Shown: positions 47,614-58,001, counted from the stretch's first letter. The stretch: 64,000 bases of DNA from Pycnococcus provasolii (GCA_938743325.2 OW568903.1:186001-250000); one strand, 5' to 3'. Notes: generated by a model not told the origin, from the sequence alone. Made by a program: numbers and translations.

Positions 47614-48826
47614 GGCCAAGGTTCGAGGTTGGGAAAAGACGTTGTTGGAAATGGGGGAAGTCAAACCCCTCCGAGTACGTAAGGTTATTTGATTTCTCGA
47701 GACCAGGTGTGGGTCCCCATGTTTGTTTGTGACTTGCATACATGACCAGTACCAGTTCGGAACGATGCATGCGCGAACAAACTGGTTGCAGTCTTGCAGA
47801 TAAACAAACAACAAGCGTTGTTGATGAGAACTTGTGAGAACGAAACAAATGAAACATTTGCATGCAAGACGCGAAAAAACAAACAGGCCGGGAAAAAACA
47901 AGGAAAAAAACATCGACAAAAACGCCCACCATGTCCACCATGGCTGTTGCAAACGTGTGACGGTGTGAGGTTTTGTTTGCGCCTATCCACCCGGATGCGA
48001 AACTCCCTCTTCAAAATAGACTATCTAATATAAAAAGTAGAGATTGCAATGGGGATTTGTTGTTAACTTTGGTTTCGGAAAAAAGTTGCCTCTCCCTAAT
48101 AAAAAAGTTTTCTCGACCTTTCGTCGGGATTCCTAAAAGTTGCGCCACCCTTATGCCCGTTATAGCAAAGGCCAGGAAATAACGGGAATCCCGACTTGAA
48201 GTTTCCCCGCCGCGCCCTCCGACCAAACCCAATTCCTGGACTTACCATAACGGGAATGGGCTGAATTTCCCACAACGGGAACGTATAACCAGGAAATCAA
48301 TGGGCTCAATTTCCCACAACGGGAACGTATAACCAGGAAATCGCATGTCGTTCGCTTGAGGATGCAACGGGGACTGTGCAACGGGGAGTTCCCCCCTCCC
48401 ATGCGGGGCGTAGCCTGCAACAAGCTTCGCTTGTGTAGGAAAAGGAGACCCAACAACGGGTGACTCGAGCCTGTTTTAAAAAAGCCAATGCCATGCGGGA
48501 AGCCTTGGTTAGGTTGGCAGGGGAGGGGAAGGTAGTGTACAAGGAGGGGGGCCGATTAATCCCCTAGGGCCCCCCTGCCCTGTGATTACTCCGTCGATGC
48601 TCGAACCCCACCCTCGACCTGTTCTTTCGTTGTGCACCTCAAAACCAAACCTCCCCATAGTCTATCTTATCTCCCTCCCCCCTACCCTATGAGTAGGTGG
48701 CGTACCCCTCGAACCCCCGGGGGGGGCCGAGAAGAACTCGGAGGCTCCACCGCCATCAGCACACCTTGAAAGCTGTTTCTCGTATCTTCTCGGGACCCCT
48801 ATCTTCGCTCGCTCGTGGTGACTATG
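47614..48826. promoter_or_regulatory. Divergent intergenic region with 44-bp tandem repeat
   Basis: It holds two tandem copies of a 44-bp unit (48257-48300, 48301-48342; core TTTCCCACAACGGGAACG). Related AACGGGAA phrases are at about 48180 and 48250. A GGGCC-rich area is at about 48550. No gene was seen. Confidence 0.55.
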
Positions 48827-49962
48827 ATGGCCTCGCGTACCACCTTGTCTGCGCGCCCTCGTGGTGCTCAGCGTCTCCCTTTGCGCTCGTCGTCGTCGTC
48901 ATCTGGTCTTAGGCGTGCCAATCTCCTGTTATGCCCTCCTGCTCACTGCTACGGCATGGGATCGTTCAACCCGTTCAACGAGGATGCGTACGTCGGAGGG
49001 ACGTCGACGGAGAAAGGGGCCAAGTCGTTTGGAATTCGTAACTCAAACAGACCGCCGACAGGTGCGGTGGACTACGACTTTCCCGACATATTCGCCGTAC
49101 CGCCGGAAGAGTACTTTCAAGCGACCATGACGAAGTTTCCGCAGGTACGTATATTTACTTTATTTTGGATGGATAGAGAAGAAAGAAAAGTACTCACATT
49201 TATCAATCTTTTTTTTTTTTTTCCTTCCGTTTTTCACAGGACGGCATCGCCGACGTGCAGCAGGCACGATGCCTCTACTCCGTCGAGGGTGGGTACCAGT
49301 TCCTCGACGTGCGCTCGACGCCGGAACTCGACGACGGAAAGATTCCAGGAGCCATCCACATACCGCTCGTCGAGGCGAAAAAGAGGTGGGACAGCGACGC
49401 GCAGGGAACCGTCATGATTCAGACCGTCAACCCCGACTTCATCAACGAGGTCCACAAGAAGCTGCCCGACAAGTCGCAGGGAATCCTCATCGCCTGCTCC
49501 GACAGCCGAGACCGCGCGATCCAGGTGCTCGAGCTGCTTGACAACGAGGGATACACGGGGATCGTCGGCCTCCAGGGTGGCGCAAACACGTGGCTCAACA
49601 CGTTCGACAACAAGCTCGGACGCCGCCGCAAGGATGGATACACCGAGGTGGCGAACTCCGACGGAACCACGGGCATCTTCGGAACGCGTCCAGGCGCAGG
49701 TTGGCAGGTGGAGGGTGGCCTCTTCAGCCAGGGCGGACTTGGCGCGGACGCAACCGAGTGGAAGGACTGGGCCGCGGAGACGGGCTACAACTGGGACGCC
49801 CCGTCCTCGGGTGGTGCGGCACCAGCGGCGGGAGGCTACGGCGCGGCGCCCGCGGCTGGTGGATACGGCGCGGAGCCCGCGGCGGGAGGCTACGGCGCGG
49901 AGCCCGCGGCGGCACCGGCGGCGGCGCCGAGCCAGGGATCTGACTCTTACTACAGCTGGTAA
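48827..49962 (+). CDS. Thylakoid-type rhodanese-domain protein (two exons)
   Basis: Exons are 48827-49144 and 49240-49962 (346 residues). The intron starts GTACGT, ends CACAG and is phase 0. The start region is a transit peptide (SARPRGAQRLPLRSSSSSSG). The rhodanese fold is in exon 2 (CLYSVEGGYQFLDVRSTPEL; the active loop IACSDSRDRA has the catalytic Cys; GLQGGANTWL). A Gly/Ala/Tyr-rich repeat tail (GGYGAAPAA type, four or five units) ends the protein. Similar plastid rhodaneses tether proteins such as FNR or act in redox or sulfur relay. The repeated tail is lineage-specific. An ATG three bases upstream (48824) is equally possible. Confidence 0.85.
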
Positions 49963-51344
49963 ACAGACAAGGGCATTAGCGAGCAAAAAACCCTCAACGC
50001 GGTGTTTGTGATGACTCACATCTCAGCACGCGCGAGAGGCTCGAGGATGGAAAGAAGATTTGAATGTAACGTCGACGTGTCAACCCACCCAAGAAAGAAC
50101 ACCTAAGGTTAGGCTGTGCTTGTTACACGCCACAACAAGAAACACCTATATGAATGAACGAACGTAGTCAGCCCTTATACAAATGACGCAGCCTCCAGCG
50201 TGTCAAAGGAGTGCTCGTGTGACTCACTTGTGTCCGGTATAAAATAGAAATAGAGCCGTATTGAAATCTGTGAACTGGATTGATTGAGAATTGATTGGGT
50301 AAACCTGGATGGTTACAGAAATCCGGGGATTGAAGCTGCTGAAGACGATTACGCGCGTGCGCAGCAAGCTCCGCGTCTACGCGAGGCATCTGGTGTGAAA
50401 CCCGAGGTGCAGGCTGCGATCGCCGAAGGTCGTCGTAGGCAGAGCAGCACCACGTCGAGTTGACGACGACGAAGAAGAAGACCTGCACAATTTATGCTTA
50501 AATGCAGTGTAAGCTTAAGTATTAGTAAACTTAACCTTACCAACAGCGCGCAAACACATACGACGATATAGATCTCCTAATCAGAGAACATCATATATGA
50601 TATCTACCTTAGGGTAGATTTCTCCTGTACCGTGCCAGAGACACTACGAAACGGAAATTGGATCGTGTCACAAAAGTGCTCAATCAAGGTGTGCATTTCT
50701 GGACAACGATTTCTGGACACTGGTTGTATGACTAGGACATAATAATAATGAATTCCAAACCTTCGTGGTGGTTAAGTTACGTGATTTGTAAGATGGTTTT
50801 GGAAGAATGCAGGTGTAAAGAGCAGACCACCACAATTCCCACCCAGACCACAGGTCTACCACACATCCATTCGACTATTCGAGGTTGGGAAGGAGCGGCG
50901 GAACGGAACGGCACCTTTGTCGCGGAGCGGCGGAGATGGAGAGGACCCATAAAAAAAAGGGCATCAAACTTCTGGGCAAAACTCCACCTAAAACCTTCGT
51001 GTAAACTCGCGAGAAATGTGAAAATAGTCGATGGAATCAGTCGGCAATATTTGTGGAAAAGTTCTCGAGGACCCACCGACTTCTCCACTATAAATGTTCA
51101 CATAAACTCGCCAGACATGTCTTGAAGGTCGATGGAATAAGTCGGCGTGATTTGTGGAATTTGTTTGCGGAAAAGGTCCGGACGACGTTCTTCACCACAG
51201 GCCGCATTAATATTCGCATCACAGGCCGTGTTCATCCACGGGTGACGTTTCATCCACCGTGTTCATCTCAGCAATTGCGCGTGATTGCGCGTTGCTCGTG
51301 GTTTAAGGGTGTTTACTGGTTTCTTGGTTACTTGGTTTTTCAAT
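49963..51344. other. Intergenic region with a duplicated 55-bp segment
   Basis: Two related segments (about 51003-51057 and 51104-51158) share the frame AAACTCGC-AGA-ATGT-GTCGATGGAAT-AGTCGGC-ATTTGTGGA. Each can encode K-L-A-R-x-V-x-x-VDGISR-x-x-LW in a different reading frame. Small ORFs on both strands (50168-50488, 50748-51125) have no recognised family. Part of the AT-rich stretch near 50550-50750 shows nothing. Confidence 0.5.
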
Positions 51345-52793
51345 ATGAGTAACCACAACAAGGGTGGTAACCTGGACTCGCCTCGTGGTGTCGCTCCACC
51401 TTGTTTAGGGACAACTTCAAGGGTCACAGGTTCCCTTTCATCGTTGAAAGAAATGGGGTCCGTGGGAAGGACGCTGTCCATGGGCATGGGCTCGCGCTCA
51501 AGTCGAGAGTTGCAGCGTAAGGAAGACCTTTTGAACCACTTCTGGAGTGCGACGGAACCAACAGAATCTGAACTCAAGTGCGTGCGAGAGCTCGCCGCTA
51601 AGCTCAAGGAGAAGCAAGTCGGCCTTCCCGCATCCATAGCCGTGAACGGCGACGAGACGCGAGCGCTCGTGCGATTCGTACGCGCTCGCCAGGGCGTCTT
51701 GCACGACGCAGAGGCCATGGTGCTCGAGATGCGGCGGTGGCGCGCCGAGAAGAAGACAGACACCGTGCTGGACGCGCCGCTAGGGACGTGTCCAGGCAGC
51801 TCGCAACCTACCAAGGAGAGCGTGATTCGCGCTTGCGTTCCGAACGGCGTTCACGGCTACGACAAACAAGGTCGCCCCATCTACTTCGAACGGCTTGGCA
51901 AGCTGCGCTTCAGGGCAATGACCGAGCAGGGTGTCACGCCCACAGACTTCGTACACCACCACGTGCAGTTTCAGGAGTACATGGCGAACGTGTGCTTCAC
52001 GGAGGCGTCGCGGCGCGCGGGATTCACCGTCGACAAGTTCACGTACGTCATGGACATGAAGGGCCTGAGTTTGTCGGTGCTCAACACGTCGACGTTCAGC
52101 GCGTTCAAGGAGATATGCCGCATCGACCAGAACTACTACCCTGAGACGCTTGGCATCATGCTGATTGTGAACGCGCCTACCGTCTTCTCCGTCTTCTGGT
52201 CCACGTGCAAGAGCTTCGTTCACCCGAACACGCGCGCGAAAATCAAAATCGTTCGTCCGAACAAGACGCCGGAGACGCTGCTGCAGTACGTTGACGCTGA
52301 CGTGCTGCCTGTCGATCTCGGCGGCACCTTCACGGGCCTCGCGACGAGCACGGAGAACGGGCAGGTGACCACCTTCCATACGACGTTTGACAGCGAGGTG
52401 CGGCGACGAGCGAGCTCGAAGGCGTCGTCGTCGTCCATTAGAGAGTGCGAGCAACGTGCGCCGGCGCCGTGCACGCAAGAGGAGGAGGTGTCAGCGGCGC
52501 CGGACATCAAAGTCAGCCGCGTTGTTCCCACGACGTCTGCTTTGTCCGACGCCGTGGATGTGCCAAGAGGCGACGTGGAGGTTGTTTCGACAACAACTCG
52601 CAGAGCAGCGGACGACGACGTGGCTGACGCGCGAGTCGACGAAGCCTCTCCTCTTGTCAAGGTGAAAGACGAGGTGGCACCTCGCGACGTGTCAACGCGC
52701 CACGCGCTCGCGACGTTTTTCCTCGGCGTTTTCGCCGGCGCACTCTCCGCGAGTGCATGCTTCCTAGGCAGCGACGACAGCGCGTCGTCGTGA
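51345..52793 (+). CDS. Sec14-like lipid transfer protein with C-terminal membrane span
   Basis: This 482-residue protein has an N-terminal Ser/Gly-rich region. It is followed by the CRAL-TRIO-N helix bundle (DETRALVRFVRARQGVLHDA) and the CRAL-TRIO lipid-binding fold (about 165-335: HGYDKQGRPIYFERLGKL; MDMKGLSLSVLN; DQNYYPETLGIMLIVNAP). The final ~40 residues include a hydrophobic span (ATFFLGVFAGALSASACFLG), unusual for Sec14 proteins and suggesting membrane anchoring. It probably exchanges phosphatidylinositol or phosphatidylcholine. A TTG upstream in frame (51285) is unlikely; ATG 51345 is used. TGTAA at 52803. Confidence 0.87.
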   Translation: MSNHNKGGNLDSPRGVAPPCLGTTSRVTGSLSSLKEMGSVGRTLSMGMGSRSSRELQRKEDLLNHFWSATEPTESELKCVRELAAKLKEKQVGLPASIAVNGDETRALVRFVRARQGVLHDAEAMVLEMRRWRAEKKTDTVLDAPLGTCPGSSQPTKESVIRACVPNGVHGYDKQGRPIYFERLGKLRFRAMTEQGVTPTDFVHHHVQFQEYMANVCFTEASRRAGFTVDKFTYVMDMKGLSLSVLNTSTFSAFKEICRIDQNYYPETLGIMLIVNAPTVFSVFWSTCKSFVHPNTRAKIKIVRPNKTPETLLQYVDADVLPVDLGGTFTGLATSTENGQVTTFHTTFDSEVRRRASSKASSSSIRECEQRAPAPCTQEEEVSAAPDIKVSRVVPTTSALSDAVDVPRGDVEVVSTTTRRAADDDVADARVDEASPLVKVKDEVAPRDVSTRHALATFFLGVFAGALSASACFLGSDDSASS

Positions 52794-53068
52794 GTGTTAC
52801 TATGTAAATGTATTTAAGTTCCACCAAAAAACGACGAAATTTCCCGCCGCACGCTGCGTTTGCATGTCGCTGACGCGGCGCGCCGGGTGCGCAGACAGAG
52901 ACGTCGTCAGGCAGAAAGGAGGCGGAAGCGCGCGAAGTTGCGCGCAGAGGAGCGCGGGCGTAGGAGGATGTGCGCAAGGAGGTAAAGTACGTCGCAAATC
53001 ACGTCTTAAAGACTTACTCATTTTTAATTGTTTTTTCTCAGGTAAGGCAAACAGTCATCGTCGATCCC

Positions 53069-53437
53069 TTACTTGCTGATGGTGCTCATGATGGCGGCGT
53101 ACACGGGCGGCCCGAACTTTACGAGAGCGAGTCGCGCCGCGAAGAAGACGATATATATGGCAAGCGCGGGCAGTCCGAGAACGATTCCGAGCACGATGGA
53201 GACGAGCATGATGGTGAACGCGTGCTCGAGCAGCTGCACGAGGAACATGCGTCCACGGCTGGTGAGCGTGAACGAGACCATGTTCAGGACGAAGATGGCC
53301 CCGAAGGTGGTTTTCAAAATCGGCGTGTTAAGTCCGTTCGGTCCCCACTCAGGCACTTGGCCTTTTCTGTAAGACTGCAGTGCGAGCGTCTGCATCCTCG
53401 CGAGGTCACTCACAACATTGTTCACGAACAACGACAT
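53069..53437 (-). CDS. Small hypothetical integral membrane protein
   Basis: This 122-residue protein has a soluble N-terminal part (MSLFVNNVVSDLARMQTLAL, then YRKGQVPEWGPNG) and about three hydrophobic segments (FGAIFVLNMVSFTL; FTIMLVSIVLGIVLGLPAL; AIYIVFFAARLALVKF). It was not recognised. The conserved-looking N-terminal motif and the overall composition suggest a small conserved eukaryotic membrane protein. CCCTAA units lie just upstream (about 53467-53481), as at many gene starts in the window. Confidence 0.6.
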   Translation of the reverse strand: MSLFVNNVVSDLARMQTLALQSYRKGQVPEWGPNGLNTPILKTTFGAIFVLNMVSFTLTSRGRMFLVQLLEHAFTIMLVSIVLGIVLGLPALAIYIVFFAARLALVKFGPPVYAAIMSTISK

Positions 53438-53804
53438 ATATGCGAAGAAGGAGAACGTTGCAATGCCCTAACCCTACCCTAACAAAGAGAAGCAAGCTTA
53501 TTACGCACAACAAGCAAGCTTACGCACAGCAAGCAAGCTTACGCACGAGCACGCACAGCACAGCAAGAGCACGCACAGCAAGAGCACGCACAGCAAGCTT
53601 ACACAAGCTTACACACGGCGGCGGAGAAGGATGGCAGGAACCGGCGGTTCCATTCAATTCGGGGTTTCGTATTTAACTATTTAGGAAGAGGAGCGTTACA
53701 CCCCCCTTCTTGAAACTTCAAAGAAACACTGGTTTATTATTCGCAACTCGTTCGGTCTGCGCACTTATTCCTCTTTCTGCTTTCTGTCGAGGATCACGAG
53801 GTGG

Positions 53805-54506
53805 ATGGATGGCGTTACGAGTTCGTCTTGCGAGTCCTTCAGCTCATGCCTCATCCTCTTGAGTCTGGAAGAGTTCTGGATGGCGCTCGCTCGACTACCT
53901 TTAGCTGAGCACGACCTGGAGAGTGACGACACAATACCTTACATCATTCGGCACGAGCTAGCTGCACACGAGCCTCGACTTGCCGAGCTTCCCGAGGAGA
54001 CGCCCTCGTTCGTCGTTCGTCGCCCTCGAAAAGCCAACTCGACGTCTTCGATGTACTGTAGCTCATCAGAGGCCGAGCTCGGGCAAGCGGAAGGGTGGGC
54101 TCCAGGAAAATGCCAAGCACTTACGTATGGATCCCCACGGGCGAGGAACTACGGGTACGAGAAGCGAGAAGACGGACACACGCGCCCACCGTCCAAAACT
54201 CATTTTTTAATCCTCTTGCCGTCTTGCGAGGAACGATCAACGGGCCAAAGGCCGAAGACGAAGGACGAGGTTGCGAGAAGGCTCAAGAGGTACGGAACGA
54301 CCGTGCAGTACGTGGAGAGATGCTACCCAGACTATCCCTTGCAAGCTGCAAGCTGCAAGTTGGCCTACTATCGTAGTACTACTGTGCCTAACCCTCGCAT
54401 CCGACCACCCCCCTGGCAGCGTGGGGGTTCATCTGACCGGTCATCCTTGGTTACGGCGAAGCTCACAAATAATCACCAAGACACCAATCAGGCAGTCAAG
54501 ACGTGA
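53805..54506 (+). CDS. Doubtful ORF
   Basis: This 233-residue frame starts with a hydrophobic segment (SSCLILLSLEEFWMAL) and then is hydrophilic and Arg/Ser-rich without recognisable domains. Overlapping frames of comparable length exist. It could be a real lineage-specific gene but nothing supports it beyond length. Confidence 0.2.
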   Translation: MDGVTSSSCESFSSCLILLSLEEFWMALARLPLAEHDLESDDTIPYIIRHELAAHEPRLAELPEETPSFVVRRPRKANSTSSMYCSSSEAELGQAEGWAPGKCQALTYGSPRARNYGYEKREDGHTRPPSKTHFLILLPSCEERSTGQRPKTKDEVARRLKRYGTTVQYVERCYPDYPLQAASCKLAYYRSTTVPNPRIRPPPWQRGGSSDRSSLVTAKLTNNHQDTNQAVKT

Positions 54507-54900
54507 AGACGCTCGCCTGACTCGAGACAACCCCGTTGCTTTGAACGCCTCCAATCACCAATGCATGGGCATTGCATGGGCCATGCGCATTGCATGGGAG
54601 GTTCCTTGTAAATGTACCTGGTACCAAGGCCATGCCATGCAAGCAGGAAGCAGGAGCAGGTTGGATTCGTCTACAGGAAGGACTCTCCGAACAGGTCCCG
54701 AGACTACCGAGACATGGGCCGAGACCTCATAGGAGGATAAGTCGGGCGTAATATTAGGTCCCAGGGGTCGCAGGACGAGGAGGAGGACTGGAGGAGGAGG
54801 AGCTCGTTGGAATATTAATCTCGCACCCACCAGGGGAGTGCAATGCCTTGCATCTCCCTCATTGGTGCAGCACCCACCCATGGCCCATGCAGGCAAGCGG

Positions 54901-55110
54901 CTTAAGTCGGCCAATTAGGTCGGAGGAGGAGCCCGAGCCCTCACCTTGCAGGGCTCACCTTGCAGCACCCATGCGAGCGGCTTAAGTCGGCCGATTAAGT
55001 CGGCCGATTAAGTCGGAGGAGGAGGCTCGCAACCCGTTCGTTGGAAGGCCGCATTGCAGCTTAAGTCGGGCGATTAAGTCGGGCGATTCCGTCGGAGGAG
55101 GAGGAGCTCT
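54901..55110 (+). repeat. Three ~80-bp tandem units with TTAAGTCGG motifs, upstream of MNS1
   Basis: CTTAAGTCGG begins at 54901, 54981 and 55060 (spacing 80 and 79). In each unit it is followed by one or two copies of the 14-mer (CGATTAAGTCGGSC type) and then GTCGGAGGAGGAG. The units lie 130-340 bp before the MNS1 start codon, so they may be a promoter element as well as a minisatellite. Confidence 0.65.
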
Positions 55111-55240
55111 CGAGAACTCTGCTCAGGAGGGGGAGGGGGCCAGGGCATCTGGGAGAACTCCCCTTCCCCTGAAAGAATTCAACTTCAACTTCTTCTCCAC
55201 TTCACGCGGCCTCCCACTCCCCCTCGGCAGTTCACCAAAG

Positions 55241-56665
55241 ATGGCGGGTTCTCTGGCGCGTCAGCATGAGCTCATGCAGCACGCGCGTCGTCTCGAGGAG
55301 GATAGGAGCTTGTTTTTGAAGAATGAAGTTTCGACGGATATTGCACTCCGTGATAGGTTTGGGATCGAGGAGCGTTCCTCCAAAAAACAACGTGAGCGTG
55401 AAGTGCGTGAACGTATCGCAGAGTCCCAACAAGTCGCGCAACTCTACAACGACGCGAGAGCTGCGCACTTTCAAAGGCAACAGGCGCGTGAAGAGGACGC
55501 GCTCGCGCTCGAACTGGAAAGGCGTAAGAAGGCGTCTGAGGCACACGCAAGGGAGGTGCAAAAAGTCAGAGAGGAGAGTGAGGAACTTAGGTGGCTCCAG
55601 GAAAAACTTAGGGCGGCGGAGATGAACATGCAGCGCAAGCTGCAGCTCGACGAGAAGGTCATGCTCGGCGAACGCGCCAAGGCGGAGGAGGCGCGCTACG
55701 ACGAAATGATGGAGGGCGAGCGGCAGAAGCTCGTCGCGAGGCTGGAGAAGGAGGCTTATGACCGCCGAATGTTCTGCCTCGAGCAGAAGCGCGTCCTGCA
55801 GGAGCAGATGGACGAGAAGGTGGAGGTCATGGAACAGGCACGCCTCGAGTACGAGCGCGAACGAGCGCAGATCGACGCCGTCGTGGCGCAGATCCAGGCG
55901 GAGGACGTCGCGGAGCTCGAGCGCAAGCGCGAGAAGCAGGCGGAGACGCAGGACTACATCAAGCACTTCCTCAAGGAGCAGGAGGAGTTCAAGGCTGCGG
56001 AGAGGGCGCGGATGGACGAGGAGGAGAGGCAGATCGCGGCGCACGCGGCGGAAATCGCGCGCCGCGACGCCGAGGCGCAGGCAGCCAAGGCGGCGAAGCA
56101 GAACGCCGCGGACAAGCGCCTGGAGGAGCTCAAGCGCATCAAGGAGGCGGCGGACCGCGAGAAGGAGGAGATGGAGGAGCTGCTCAACGAGCTGCACTTC
56201 CAGGAGCAGGAGGAGAAGTACGTGCAGAAGGAGCGCGACGCGCGCGAGAAGAAGGAGCGCGAGCGACAGGAGATGATGCAGGCGAACGCGTACCTGAAGG
56301 AGCTTCGCCAGCAGAGGTTGGCGCAGGAGCACGAGGAGGAGATGCTGTTCCGAAAGCACCTGCTCGAGAAGTTCGCGGAGGACGACCGCATCGAGCAGAT
56401 GAACGCGCAGCGCCGCCGCATGAAGATGGAGGAGCACAAGCGCGAGGTGCAGCGCCTTTGGGAGGAGAAGCAGGCGCGCTTCAACGCCCAGCGCGAGGCG
56501 GAGATGGCGGAGATGGCCGCGGCTCTCGCCCGCGACGAGCGCCGCGCGGATATTGTCGAGGCGGAGCGCCAGCGCCTCCTGCGCGAGCACGCCGCGAGGC
56601 TGGCGGAGTACTTGCCCAAGGGTGTGCTGCAGTACGAGAGCGACTTGGCGCTGATTGGAAAGTAA
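55241..56665 (+). CDS. MNS1: MNS1-like ciliary microtubule-inner protein
   Basis: This 474-residue, almost wholly coiled-coil protein is rich in Glu, Arg, Ala and Lys. The start (LARQHELMQHARRLEEDRS) and end (LREHAARLAEYLPKGVLQYE) match the ends of MNS1, and the body is the trichohyalin/plectin homology domain. Human MNS1 is 495 residues. MNS1 lies inside doublet microtubules of motile cilia, so its presence implies a flagellated stage. The high-GC coding strand gives a long Leu-rich antisense frame that is not a gene. Confidence 0.87.
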   Translation: MAGSLARQHELMQHARRLEEDRSLFLKNEVSTDIALRDRFGIEERSSKKQREREVRERIAESQQVAQLYNDARAAHFQRQQAREEDALALELERRKKASEAHAREVQKVREESEELRWLQEKLRAAEMNMQRKLQLDEKVMLGERAKAEEARYDEMMEGERQKLVARLEKEAYDRRMFCLEQKRVLQEQMDEKVEVMEQARLEYERERAQIDAVVAQIQAEDVAELERKREKQAETQDYIKHFLKEQEEFKAAERARMDEEERQIAAHAAEIARRDAEAQAAKAAKQNAADKRLEELKRIKEAADREKEEMEELLNELHFQEQEEKYVQKERDAREKKERERQEMMQANAYLKELRQQRLAQEHEEEMLFRKHLLEKFAEDDRIEQMNAQRRRMKMEEHKREVQRLWEEKQARFNAQREAEMAEMAAALARDERRADIVEAERQRLLREHAARLAEYLPKGVLQYESDLALIGK

Positions 56666-56876
56666 AGCAGGAGGAGACGCTGCTTTCTTGCTGGACCACA
56701 TTTAATAACAAAAGAAAAGATATTTGTCTTACGTCGTGCAGAGCCGTTCGTCGTGCGCGTTGTGCAAACAAGCGCGCGTTGAGTTTGTTTGCGTGAGGTT
56801 GAAAAGCGTCGAAAGTAAAACTATATATCGTTACTGGATGGGCGACGCGTTACGTCTCAGTTGCCCGTGTCCGTCT

Positions 56877-57890
56877 TCACGACGCCTCTGCAACCATGGC
56901 GTTCAGCTTCGTTATGTACGAGGCAAGCGACGACTTCTTTTCCACGTAGGTGGAAAACTCGTAGTCGTCTTGGTGAGCCAAGTAGTGGCTATCGATCGCG
57001 CTAGGTGGCGCCGGCGACGTTCCCGTGTTTGCCGCCACGACGCGGTCGTAGAACGCCTTGGGTGGTTCGTGTATGACGATTTCCTCGTACGCCTCCACCA
57101 CCACAGGTTTCTTCGTGGTCTGTTGCTGCCCCTCCTCCTGCGGGTACAGCTTGAGCATGTGGAAGACGTCGACCGGTTCTCCGTATCCGCTGTCTGGCGA
57201 GAGGTAGAGGCTGATTTGTATTTCGAACTCGCCCCATCCCTTTTCGGTCACTTCGAACGGCCCTTGTTCGATCGTGCGTGTCGCGTTCTGAAAGCTTGGG
57301 TGCAGGTGGAACACCACCTTGGATATGACTGTGGATAGGTCCTGGTTGCGTGCACTGCGTGCGTACACCGTCCATCTGTGGCTGTTGTATTCGTCCGCTT
57401 TCTTGCCAAGCCAGAACGCGACGGTCCCGAACGCGATGGGTATCACGATTTGTTTATTGAGAACGCGTCCTTCGGCGGAGACCTGCAAGGACCCTGAAGA
57501 AGCAGCACCCGTGTTTGCCTGAGTCGGCGCCGCTCCTCCTCCTCCACTGCCTGCTGGTAGACTGCCTACACCCCCCTGAGAAGCCGAAGGTGCTTTTGCT
57601 TCAGCATTTGCATTGTTGTTTTCAGAAACACCCGCTAAAGCTTCCCCCTTGATCCCAACATTAATGGCTCCTCCTCCAACGGCTCCTCCTGGAAGCCCTG
57701 CACCCCCTTCCACACCAGCACCAGAAGCACCAGCAGCACCAGCATCCTCTCCAAGGTTGTTGTTGTTATCATTGACATCCTGAAAAGCTCCAGGATTTAT
57801 GTTGGCGACATCCATGTCCATGCCGGTGTTTGTTGTTGTCGTTGTCGGATGAGCACTGTCGTCGACATTGACGTTCGCCGCCGCGTCCAT
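56877..57890 (-). CDS. YEATS-domain protein (YAF9/GAS41/TAF14 type)
   Basis: This 337-residue protein has a low-complexity Asn/Gly/Ala N-terminus (about 1-125). The YEATS domain follows (about 135-260: HRWTVYARSARNQDLSTVI, KVVFHLHPSF, EKGWGEFEIQISLYL), with the Trp-Gly-Glu-Phe motif that shapes the acyl-lysine pocket. A short C-terminal helix with YVEKKSSLASYITKLNAM may form the coiled coil that joins NuA4/SWR1 or TFIID complexes. It therefore reads acetylated or crotonylated histones for chromatin remodelling. It is divergent with EBP2 across a TTAGGG-rich gap. Confidence 0.9.
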   Translation of the reverse strand: MDAAANVNVDDSAHPTTTTTNTGMDMDVANINPGAFQDVNDNNNNLGEDAGAAGASGAGVEGGAGLPGGAVGGGAINVGIKGEALAGVSENNNANAEAKAPSASQGGVGSLPAGSGGGGAAPTQANTGAASSGSLQVSAEGRVLNKQIVIPIAFGTVAFWLGKKADEYNSHRWTVYARSARNQDLSTVISKVVFHLHPSFQNATRTIEQGPFEVTEKGWGEFEIQISLYLSPDSGYGEPVDVFHMLKLYPQEEGQQQTTKKPVVVEAYEEIVIHEPPKAFYDRVVAANTGTSPAPPSAIDSHYLAHQDDYEFSTYVEKKSSLASYITKLNAMVAEAS

Positions 57891-57933
57891 TTCGATTTTT
57901 TTTTTTTGTTTTCAAGAAAGAATATTTAGAACA

Positions 57934-58001
57934 GGGTTAGGGTTCGGGGCCACTCGGGTTCGGGTTAGGGTATTAGGGATAGGGTTAGGGCTAGGGTTAG
58001 G
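57934..58001. repeat. Telomere-like TTAGGG units in the YEATS/EBP2 divergent promoter
   Basis: Degenerate TTAGGG units (with TTCGGG, TATTAGGG and GCTAGGG variants) fill much of the 189-bp gap between two divergent start codons. Confidence 0.8.

Larger units (their letters stand above)
53438..55240. other. Intergenic region with microsatellite and iterated elements
   Basis: Contains a GCACGCACAGCAAG-type microsatellite (53515-53610), a 233-residue doubtful plus ORF (53805-54506), short GCATTGCATGGG-type repeats (54560-54600), and three related ~80-bp units (54901-55110). Confidence 0.55.

Noticed and set aside
55232-56701. 489-residue minus-strand Leu-rich ORF
   Set aside because: Antisense to MNS1; Leu runs are the complement of Glu/Lys codons in the coiled coil.
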